DNA of 5,527 bases from an uncultured Granulosicoccus sp. (GTDB taxonomy: Bacteria; Pseudomonadota; Gammaproteobacteria; Granulosicoccales; Granulosicoccaceae). Each line of letters starts with the position of its first letter. The first letter of the stretch is position 1. The stretch is taken from the NCBI GenBank assembly GCA_938016235.1, contig CALLPU010000322.1, forward strand, positions 1-5,527, written 5' to 3'. Made by a program: the position numbers and the translations under genes. This document shows, piece by piece, positions 1-4,892 of this stretch. The notes below the pieces were generated by a model. That model was not told the origin of the DNA, ran no database searches, and saw nothing but the letters and a program-made list of their open reading frames with translations.

Positions 1-217
1 TCTGCAACAGTTTCTGATGCTGCTTGCGGTTTTTCAGGCCATATTTGATAGCGCACATGCCGGCGATAACCGCGGCAGCGATAAGTGCCAATCGAACGTT
101 TGTGAACATGCCCACAGCCAGCCAGGCGATCAGCCCCCAGAACGCGCATTTAAACGCGATGCTGGGCAAGTGATTACGTCGCCAGAAAAAGACGAGCTGA
201 AGGGCTTTCGAAATCAT
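1..217 (-). CDS. Small hypothetical membrane protein, C-terminal end cut by window edge
   Basis: This reading frame stays open for 72 codons from an ATG at 217-215 to the left edge. It is preceded by a strong AAGGAG site at 230-225 with a 7-base gap, which is the main reason to call it real. The protein begins MISKALQLVFFWRRN. It then has two hydrophobic stretches, about residues 20-39 (with FWGLIAWLAVGMF) and 41-59 (with LALIAAAVIAGM), followed by a basic tail (KNRKQHQK). I infer an inner-membrane protein with two closely spaced helices joined by a short turn and a positively charged end that is probably cytoplasmic. I do not recognise the family, and the true length is unknown because the stop lies outside the window. 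It is transcribed divergently from the symporter gene, with 682 bases between them, so the two may or may not share regulation. The plus-strand frame over the same bases looks like a shadow, being rich in polar residues with no ribosome site. Confidence 0.7.
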   Translation of the reverse strand, partial: MISKALQLVFFWRRNHLPSIAFKCAFWGLIAWLAVGMFTNVRLALIAAAVIAGMCAIKYGLKNRKQHQKLLQ

Positions 218-224
218 TAAGTGT

Positions 225-230
225 CTCCTT
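225..230 (-). promoter_or_regulatory. Ribosome binding site of the left-edge gene
   Basis: AAGGAG on the minus strand lies 7 bases before the ATG at 217-215. It is one of the best Shine-Dalgarno matches in the window and supports a real gene here although only part of it is visible. Confidence 0.75.
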
Positions 231-638
231 TACGGGGGCAGGGAATAGGCCGCAGCGAGAATCTCCGTCAGTACACTGTGTGTCGGCACATGTAACTGCA
301 GGTTTAGAGAAAAGGAACGGGGCTTCAACCTGGATGACAGGAATCGTGCCTGTTCAAATGGCCTCGTGAACCAAGAATCGGAATGATTCGCTGTTCTATC
401 AGATGTGATTGCTGACTGTGTCGTGACTCCTCAGTGATAGACAGAGGCCTGTCTGGATCGGTCTTGATAGCCTTCAAGGATGTCTTGCATTCGTATGCGA
501 CACGATTTTCTGTCAATCTCATGAGTCAGGTTTTTTCGATTTCATCATGGAACACCGGGGATGATTCAAGGGTGGATTCCTGTTTCGCTGACGATGCTAT
601 TTCGTTTTATTTTTCAGACGTTTGATAACGACGGCTTG

Positions 639-667
639 TTGATAGACAACTTGCATAGTCTGATAAG
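639..667 (+). promoter_or_regulatory. Possible sigma70-type promoter for the symporter gene
   Basis: TTGATA at 639-644 matches the -35 consensus at 5 of 6 bases. After a 17-base spacer, GATAAG at 662-667 matches the -10 consensus at 4 of 6. Transcription would start near 674, inside one of the repeated AAACGTCAG motifs, and leave a leader of about 225 bases before the start codon. The -10 match is only moderate and other weak candidates exist in this gap, so this is a suggestion. Confidence 0.28.
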
Positions 668-671
668 TAGA

Positions 672-712
672 AACGTCAGTTCTGTAAAGACAGATTCATG
701 TTCCCTGACGTT
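672..712 (+). repeat. Inverted repeat with nested small hairpin in the probable symporter leader
   Basis: The 8-base arms 672-679 and 705-712 are perfectly complementary and enclose 25 bases. These contain a second perfect stem, TCTGT at 681-685 with ACAGA at 690-694, around a 4-base loop. At DNA level it can be an operator. In RNA it could fold into two stacked stems. No U-tract follows the right arm (TTAATTATTGG), so it does not look like a terminator. Confidence 0.4.
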
Positions 713-884
713 AATTATTGGCTGATCGTAACTGCTATGCAGTGTGTTAGGGTTTGGACGCAAGTTACGAAAAGCTGTTGAGATGTAAACGTCTGTCAGA
801 GGCAAGTACTGACCAACCAGCCGATATGTATTTGTCCCCTGGCATTAGTGCACCAATGTAGAGCCTGTTGGTGAATCACAGTAA

Positions 885-890
885 AAGGAG
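885..890 (+). promoter_or_regulatory. Ribosome binding site of the symporter gene
   Basis: AAGGAG lies 9 bases before the ATG at 900-902. It fixes the start of the symporter, since no better start lies nearby. Confidence 0.85.
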
Positions 891-899
891 AACAAATCT

Positions 900-2219
900 A
901 TGAGTCTGACAACGAAAGTTTTGTTGGGAATGGCGCTGGGTATCGCCGTGGGATTGTTTATCAATATCCTCGGGTTGAATACCAGTGGTTCGTTTGTCAA
1001 CGTATTTGTGGTTGACGGATTCTTTAACGTCGTTGGAAAGATGTTCGTCAATGCGCTGAAGATGCTGGTTGTACCGCTGGTGCTGTTGTCTCTGATTGGC
1101 GGCGTCTGCGGAATCGGTGACATTCGTCTACTGGGCCGAATCGGCAGCAAGTCATTCGTGTTGTACATGCTGACAACGGCTATCGCGATTGCTGTTGCTA
1201 TTGCCATATCTGCTGGTATCGGTATTGGCAAAGGTATGAATATTGAGTCCGCCGCTGAGTTTTCCGGCAAGGAGGCACCTGCACTGTCTCAGGTACTGAT
1301 AGATATTGTGCCCAGTAACCCGATCAGCGCCATGGCTCAGGGTGAAATGCTCTCCATCATCTTCTTCGCCATTCTGGTTGGTGTGAGCTTGCTGATGGTT
1401 GGCGAGAAAGCCAAACGACTGATTGAAGGTGTCGAAACAGCCAATGAAGTGATGATGAAGATGGTGGGAATCATCATGGCCATCGCACCCTATGCGGTGT
1501 TCTGTTTACTGGCAAAAGCGATGGCGGATCTTGGTCTGGACTTGTTGGCGCAGTTGATTGGCTACGTGCTGGTTCTCATCGCCATATTGCTGATACACCT
1601 GTTTGTTACCCTCCAGGTAGTGCTCAAGGTGTTCTCCGGTTTGAGCCCGATTACCTTTCTGAAGAAAATGAGGAACGTTCAGGTTTTTGCTTTTAGTACA
1701 TCCAGTTCCAATGCCACCATTCCTGTCACCTTGCGCACGGTCACTCAACGGTTGGGTGTTGATCGCTCAGTAGGGTCGTTCACGGTTCCGTTTGGTGCAA
1801 CTATCAACATGGATGGCACCGCTATCATGCAAGGGGTGGCGACAGTATTCATTGCCAATATCTACGGCGTGGATCTGGGGATCAGCGGCTATCTGACCGT
1901 CATCCTGATGTCAGTGCTCGCATCCATTGGTACGGCAGGTGTTCCCGGCGTTGGCTTGATCATGCTGTCCATGGTATTCACGCAAGTAGGATTACCCTTG
2001 GAAGGCATTGGTCTGATACTCGGTGTGGATCGATTGCTTGATATGGTTAGAACGGCCGTCAACGTTTCAGGTGACGGTGTTGTTTCCAGCATCGTTGCCA
2101 AGAGTGAGGGAAAGCTGAATGTGGATGTCTACAATGATCCGGATGCGGGTGCGCTGACAACCGACGAAGCTATCCATCTCGATGCCGGTGGGTCCGACGT
2201 AGCCACGGCGCGTGGGTAG
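900..2219 (+). CDS. Dicarboxylate/amino acid:cation symporter (SLC1/DAACS family), probably glutamate/aspartate
   Basis: This is an inner-membrane secondary transporter of 439 residues, the usual size for the family, that would couple substrate uptake to Na+ or H+ flow. The N-terminal scaffold helices include MLVVPLVLLSLIGG at 55-68. The transport core shows the serine-rich hairpin HP1 tip (STSSSNAT, 266-273), the NMDGT motif of helix 7 (303-307), the HP2 tip (IGTAGVPG, 343-350) and a helix 8 with D377, D381, R384, T385, N388 and D392. These have the same spacing as D390, D394, R397, T398, N401 and D405 of the archaeal aspartate transporter GltPh. In GltPh the arginine binds the side-chain carboxylate of aspartate, and N310 (here N303), N401 and D405 help bind sodium. 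DctA-type carriers lack this exact RT..NV.GD pattern, so glutamate or aspartate is the likelier substrate than C4-dicarboxylates, though this is inference. The last 35 residues form a polar, acidic cytoplasmic tail. It stands alone, convergent with the phn operon. gltP or gltT would be a reasonable name, but I leave the symbol open. Confidence 0.95.
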   Translation: MSLTTKVLLGMALGIAVGLFINILGLNTSGSFVNVFVVDGFFNVVGKMFVNALKMLVVPLVLLSLIGGVCGIGDIRLLGRIGSKSFVLYMLTTAIAIAVAIAISAGIGIGKGMNIESAAEFSGKEAPALSQVLIDIVPSNPISAMAQGEMLSIIFFAILVGVSLLMVGEKAKRLIEGVETANEVMMKMVGIIMAIAPYAVFCLLAKAMADLGLDLLAQLIGYVLVLIAILLIHLFVTLQVVLKVFSGLSPITFLKKMRNVQVFAFSTSSSNATIPVTLRTVTQRLGVDRSVGSFTVPFGATINMDGTAIMQGVATVFIANIYGVDLGISGYLTVILMSVLASIGTAGVPGVGLIMLSMVFTQVGLPLEGIGLILGVDRLLDMVRTAVNVSGDGVVSSIVAKSEGKLNVDVYNDPDAGALTTDEAIHLDAGGSDVATARG

Positions 2220-2246
2220 TATTCAGTGTCGCAAGTAACAGCGCTG

Positions 2247-2283
2247 ACTGATATCACCGGCATGGACGTACGGTGATATCAGT
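2247..2283. terminator. Stem-loop between convergent genes, possible bidirectional terminator
   Basis: A 13-base perfect inverted repeat (ACTGATATCACCG at 2247-2259, its complement at 2271-2283) encloses an 11-base loop, 27 bases after the symporter stop and 31 bases after the phnE2 stop on the other strand. The immediate flanks have no run of T on either strand. An alternative outer pairing, CTGACTG 2244-2250 with CAGTCAG 2292-2298, brings the structure next to TTTT at 2303-2306 on the plus strand, which would suit termination of the symporter transcript. Position and stem strength favour a role at the two 3' ends. Whether it terminates transcription or only protects mRNA ends cannot be told from sequence. 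Confidence 0.6.
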
Positions 2284-2314
2284 GTCGTTGCCAGTCAGGG
2301 CGTTTTGAGAGAGC

Positions 2315-3112
2315 TTAGATGATGGCGTGGCGAACTTTAGCCGACACCCATTCGCTGATGACTACCGTGGCCAATATGACGATAAAGATCATCGTGACTT
2401 GTGGCCATGCAAGCGTGTTGAGTGATGCCTGCAGTTGTACACCTATGCCACCCGCGCCCACCAGGCCCAGTATGGTGGATTCGCGAATGTTGATATCCCA
2501 ACGAAACACCGATATGCCACAGAAAGCCGGCAGGATTTGCGGCACGATAGCGTAGTTTAAAATTTGCGCGCGGGATGCGCCCGTCGCAGTGATCGCTTCA
2601 ATCTGTATGGTGTCGGTCTCTTCTATGGCCTCATACAACAGCTTCGCAACAAAGCCTATGGAGCGTAAGCCAATGGCGATGATCCCGGCCAGCAATCCGG
2701 GTCCGATAATGGACACCAGTAACAGCGCCCAGATCAGTGAGTTGATTGATCGGGATGCCACAATGATGAACAGCGCTATGGGCCTGACGAACAGGCGACT
2801 TGGCGTAGTGTTGCTGGCCGCCAGAAATGCCACAGGAATAGCGAACAGCACGCCGAGTAGTGTGCCAAGGGTAGCGATGTTCAGCGTGTCCCACAGCGGT
2901 AACCATAACTTCTCCAGATAACTCCACCGGGGTGGAATCATGCGTGAGCCAAGATCGGCTGCTTGTCTGGGCGCGTCAGTAACGAAATACCAGATGGTAT
3001 CTTGCGTCATCACTTGCCAGCAAAAAACGCACAGTGCAACAAAACATAACCAGCTCACCCATAATACAAGGCGATGCCGGGGCGTTCGGTACTGCCAGGT
3101 TTGTTCAGTCAT
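2315..3112 (-). CDS. phnE: Phosphonate-type ABC transporter permease, second subunit (PhnE family)
   Basis: This is an integral inner-membrane subunit of a binding-protein-dependent importer, 265 residues from the start chosen here. It has an N-terminal helix at about 16-35, a periplasmic stretch, and then the permease core from about 70. The cytoplasmic EAA loop that docks on the ATPase is clear at 172-195 (EAITATGAS through to QILP). The PhnE-family hallmark RWDINIRES with VGAGGIG follows at 204-224. I chose the ATG at 3112-3110 because its ATGA overlaps the stop of the upstream permease gene (TGA 3111-3109) and AAGGTGG at 3124-3118 sits at the right distance. A GTG at 3121-3119 would add three residues (start MGAMTEQ) but falls inside that ribosome site. 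It is the last gene of the operon and shares the fold and motifs with its neighbour without being a close copy, so the two probably form a heterodimeric pore. It stops at TAA 2317-2315, facing the symporter gene. Confidence 0.9.
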   Translation of the reverse strand: MTEQTWQYRTPRHRLVLWVSWLCFVALCVFCWQVMTQDTIWYFVTDAPRQAADLGSRMIPPRWSYLEKLWLPLWDTLNIATLGTLLGVLFAIPVAFLAASNTTPSRLFVRPIALFIIVASRSINSLIWALLLVSIIGPGLLAGIIAIGLRSIGFVAKLLYEAIEETDTIQIEAITATGASRAQILNYAIVPQILPAFCGISVFRWDINIRESTILGLVGAGGIGVQLQASLNTLAWPQVTMIFIVILATVVISEWVSAKVRHAII

Positions 3113-3945
3113 TGCACCCACCTTCGAACGTAGCCTGATGAGTACTCGGCCAGCATCACGATGGCAATAATGATGAGCAGAATGGCGCCGGCTGAATCAA
3201 ATTCGTACCGGTCGATGGCGGTGTTCAAAGTTGCACCGATACCACCAGCACCTACGATGCCGATAACGGCAGACTCTCTGAAATTGATATCAAGCCGGTA
3301 CAGTGACAAACCAATCAGCCGCGGCATCACTTGTGGCTGCACGCCATAGTTAATCAGCTGAAGCCACGAGGCGCCAGTGGCCTTGATAGCCTCCATCTGT
3401 TTCTCGTCAATGTCTTCGATGTCCTCTGCCAGAAGCTTGGCCAGAAACCCGATGGTGGCGAAACTCAAGGTCAGAAAACCGGCAAACGGGCCGAATCCAA
3501 ACATGGTAACGAACAGGATAGCGATGATGATTTCCTGTAATGACCGAGACACGGCAATGATGGATCGACACACGTAGTACACGGCCTTTGGGGCAACGTT
3601 TCTGGCTGCACCAATACCGACCGGCACCGATAACAGCACGCCTGCAACGGTTGACGTCAGCGTCATGGTCAGACTCTCAACCAGCCCTTTGGAAATGTCT
3701 GGCCAGCGTGTAACGAAGTCTGGCGTAAGGAAGCCCTTGATAAAGCGCCAACCGCGTTCAAGCCCTTCGGCAACCCGCACCCAGTTGACATCCAGAGTAC
3801 CGATGGCAAGTACAAACCAAATCAGAGCCAGAAGGCTCAGGCCCCAACGTAGCCACGCTCGTTGTATGAATACAGGTGGCCGGGTCCACCTTGTTGGGTA
3901 TGAAGCGGTTCCCGAATCACCTGCAGTGTTTGACGGAGATGCCAC
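3109..3945 (-). CDS. phnE: Phosphonate-type ABC transporter permease, first subunit (PhnE family)
   Basis: This is an inner-membrane permease subunit of 278 residues. A polar N-terminus of about 30 residues is followed by a helix at about 33-51 and a periplasmic segment. The permease core runs from about 90, with hydrophobic stretches near 97-113, 128-150, 153-170 and 252-268. The EAA loop lies at 185-208 (EAIKATGAS to QVMP), and the PhnE hallmark RLDINFRES with VGAGGIG lies at 217-237. The start is GTG at 3945-3943, preceded in the same frame by the phnC stop (TGA 3951-3949) with one codon between, so the gene cannot start further upstream. GAGG at 3960-3957 is a rather distant ribosome site (11 bases), and translation may depend on ribosomes finishing phnC. 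It overlaps the next permease gene by 4 bases (ATGA). I read the pair as the two transmembrane halves of one transporter. The substrate class is inferred from the family and neighbours, and phosphite or a phosphate ester remains possible. Confidence 0.9.
   Translation of the reverse strand: MASPSNTAGDSGTASYPTRWTRPPVFIQRAWLRWGLSLLALIWFVLAIGTLDVNWVRVAEGLERGWRFIKGFLTPDFVTRWPDISKGLVESLTMTLTSTVAGVLLSVPVGIGAARNVAPKAVYYVCRSIIAVSRSLQEIIIAILFVTMFGFGPFAGFLTLSFATIGFLAKLLAEDIEDIDEKQMEAIKATGASWLQLINYGVQPQVMPRLIGLSLYRLDINFRESAVIGIVGAGGIGATLNTAIDRYEFDSAGAILLIIIAIVMLAEYSSGYVRRWVQ
3118..3124 (-). promoter_or_regulatory. Ribosome binding site deciding the start of the second phnE
   Basis: AAGGTGG on the minus strand lies inside the last codons of the upstream permease gene, with 8 bases between AAGG and the ATG at 3112-3110. 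It favours that ATG over the GTG at 3121. Confidence 0.6.
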
Positions 3946-3948
3946 GGA

Positions 3949-4722
3949 TCAGGCTGCCTCTGTCTCTTTATCGAGCGTGGTCCAGTCCTCTTCGCCATAG
4001 ATACGCGTAAGTACTGTTTCATCGAGTTCTGATGGCGCACCGTCGAATACGATTCTGCCCGCCTGCAGCCCGATCAGTCGCTCAGTGAACTGGCGGGCCA
4101 GCACCACGTCATGAATATTGATGATGGCAGGAAGTTGTCGCTCGTTGCAGATTTCGATCAGCAACCGCATGATCTGCCTGGAGGTTTTAGGGTCTAGTGA
4201 GGCGGTGGGTTCATCGACTAACAGCAATTCCGGATCCTGTTCCAGTGCTCTTGCGATGCCGACACGTTGACGTTGACCACCGGACAGCGCATCAGCACGT
4301 TTGCTGGCGTGTTCCATCAGTCCCACCCTGTCCAGCAGTGCGTAAGCTTTTTGAACATCAACCGCAGGGAAGCGTCTCAAAAGACTGCGCCAGAACGAAA
4401 CATAACCCAGTCGACCTGAGAGTACGTTTTCCATCACGGTAAGCCGTTCGACCAGCGCGTACTCCTGGAATATCATGCCGATGCGACGCCGTACGGATCG
4501 CAAATCGCTGACTGACAAACCCGTGATGGGTGTGTCGCCCAGCGTGATTGTTCCGCTGGTGGGTTCTACCAGTCTGTTGACACAGCGAATCAATGTGGAT
4601 TTGCCTGCGCCAGACGGACCGATCAAGCCAACGACCTGGCCCGCGGGAATCGTAAAGCTGACGTCGTCCAGCGCTTTGTCTCCCGCTGCGTAGGTTTTGG
4701 ACACATTGGATACGCTTAGCAA
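3949..4722 (-). CDS. phnC: Phosphonate-type ABC transporter ATP-binding protein PhnC
   Basis: This is the cytoplasmic ATPase that powers the importer, 257 residues, the usual size of PhnC. All nucleotide-binding motifs are intact: Walker A GPSGAGKST at 35-43, Q-loop at Q86 (IFQEYALVERLTV), ABC signature LSGGQRQRV at 146-154, Walker B LLLVDEP at 166-172, D-loop SLD at 175-177 and switch histidine H204 in INIHD. The segment LVERLTVMENVLSGRLGY after the Q-loop is typical of the PhnC branch. The start is TTG at 4722-4720, giving MLSVSNVSKTY, which fits the family N-terminus. GGAGAGAG at 4734-4727 supplies the ribosome site, and no ATG lies in frame upstream. It lies 170 bases after phnD, a gap containing a hairpin, and only 3 bases before the first phnE. 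A weak TTG start together with the hairpin suggests lower output than phnD, as is common for the non-binding-protein subunits of importers. Confidence 0.95.
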   Translation of the reverse strand: MLSVSNVSKTYAAGDKALDDVSFTIPAGQVVGLIGPSGAGKSTLIRCVNRLVEPTSGTITLGDTPITGLSVSDLRSVRRRIGMIFQEYALVERLTVMENVLSGRLGYVSFWRSLLRRFPAVDVQKAYALLDRVGLMEHASKRADALSGGQRQRVGIARALEQDPELLLVDEPTASLDPKTSRQIMRLLIEICNERQLPAIINIHDVVLARQFTERLIGLQAGRIVFDGAPSELDETVLTRIYGEEDWTTLDKETEAA

Positions 4723-4726
4723 AAAA

Positions 4727-4734
4727 CTCTCTCC
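4727..4734 (-). promoter_or_regulatory. Ribosome binding site that fixes the TTG start of phnC
   Basis: GGAGAGAG on the minus strand, with GGAG 8 bases before TTG 4722-4720. The only nearby ATG (4736-4734) is out of frame and stops after six codons at TAA 4718-4716, so it is not the phnC start. Confidence 0.7.
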
Positions 4735-4743
4735 ATAAATGCA

Positions 4744-4769
4744 GCAGGCCTGAAAATTTCCAGGCCTGC
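4744..4769 (-). terminator. Hairpin in the phnD-phnC gap (attenuator or mRNA 3'-end stabiliser)
   Basis: GCAGGCCTG at 4744-4752 and CAGGCCTGC at 4761-4769 form a perfect 9-bp GC-rich stem around an 8-base AT-rich loop, between the phnD stop (4893) and the phnC ribosome site (4734). Because CAGGCCTG is itself a palindrome, the same bases also form a direct repeat. On the transcribed strand the stem is followed by TGCATTTATGG, with no U-run directly after it, so full intrinsic termination is unlikely. Such structures after binding-protein genes are known to protect the upstream mRNA or to reduce read-through. Which applies here is inference. Confidence 0.55.
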
Positions 4770-4892
4770 GTGGATACCACTTCTTACCTTAACTCAACCA
4801 GTACCTCTCATCGTCAGGTTTGTATCGCACCGGTGAGTTTGCTGGCTGTACGTAAAGGTAGAAGTGATTGATATAAGGAGTACAGCAGACCC

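Larger units (their letters stand above)
615..795. repeat. Four copies of a short motif (AAACGTCWG) in nested inverted order
   Basis: CAGACGTTT at 615-623 is the exact inverse of AAACGTCTG at 787-795, and AACGTCAG at 672-679 is the exact inverse of CTGACGTT at 705-712. All four therefore share the core AACGTC followed by A or T and then G, within 181 bases and on alternating strands. An 8-base motif with one two-fold position is expected about 0.01 times by chance in this length on both strands. The second copy overlaps the start point of the promoter suggested at 639-667. The arrangement resembles a set of half-sites for a transcription factor, but I cannot name the factor. Confidence 0.5.
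218..899. other. 682-base intergenic region between divergent genes
   Basis: No convincing gene is present. The short open frames here (plus 434-625, minus 325-522, minus 614-805) lack Shine-Dalgarno sites, two of them start at GTG or TTG, and their products resemble no family I know. The leftmost 12 or so bases hold the ribosome site of the left-edge gene and the rightmost 20 hold that of the symporter. Between 600 and 800 lie a possible promoter, a cluster of four related 8-9 base motifs and small inverted repeats (for example ACTGC/GCAGT at 731-743). Bases 240-600 contain only weak, short palindromes. The gap is long for a bacterial divergent pair, which fits a regulated promoter region, a long leader, an unrecognised small RNA or a decayed gene. 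I cannot choose between these. Confidence 0.6.
4723..4892 (-). other. phnD-phnC intergenic region, 170 bases
   Basis: This is an unusually long gap inside an otherwise tight operon. It holds the CAGGCCTG hairpin (4744-4769), an isolated 8-base palindrome CACCGGTG on the minus strand near 4828-4835, and the phnC ribosome site. I see no credible small gene. A promoter for phnC alone cannot be excluded, but the best -35/-10 pair I find (TTGAGT and TATCCA with a 15-base spacer) is poor. Confidence 0.5.

Noticed and set aside
17..220. 67-codon plus-strand frame at the left edge
   Set aside because: It is a shadow of the minus-strand membrane protein gene, which has a strong ribosome site and hydrophobic segments.
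439..454. Hairpin AGACAG-AGGC-CTGTCT
   Set aside because: It is a six-base stem with no associated gene or promoter, which is easily found by chance in a gap of this size.
325..522. 65-codon minus-strand open frame
   Set aside because: It begins with ATG but has no Shine-Dalgarno sequence upstream, its composition resembles random translation, and it has no neighbours in an operon.
510..536. Possible terminator: CTCATGAG palindrome followed by six T
   Set aside because: The stem is short and interrupted, the T-run is not directly attached, and no plus-strand gene lies upstream for it to end.
434..625. 63-codon plus-strand open frame in the left intergenic region
   Set aside because: It starts at GTG with no ribosome site, the product has no recognisable pattern, and its end overlaps the motif cluster.
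614..805. 63-codon minus-strand open frame
   Set aside because: It has a TTG start without a ribosome site and covers the motif and promoter region of the symporter.
840..854. TGGCA...GTGC resembling a sigma54 promoter upstream of the symporter, as known for dctA in rhizobia
   Set aside because: The gap between the GG and GC elements is 7 bases instead of the required 10, and the -12 part does not match in the correct register.
845..1270. 141-codon minus-strand frame opposite the symporter
   Set aside because: It is antisense to conserved symporter codons, and its Ile/Pro/Thr-rich product reflects the complement of hydrophobic codons.
3119..3121. GTG as start of the second permease
   Set aside because: It lies inside the probable ribosome site. 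The ATG nine bases later has better spacing and forms an ATGA overlap.
4358..4780. Long minus-strand frame of 140 codons overlapping phnC
   Set aside because: It lies in another frame of the well-supported phnC and gives an Arg/His/Gln-rich product without family features.
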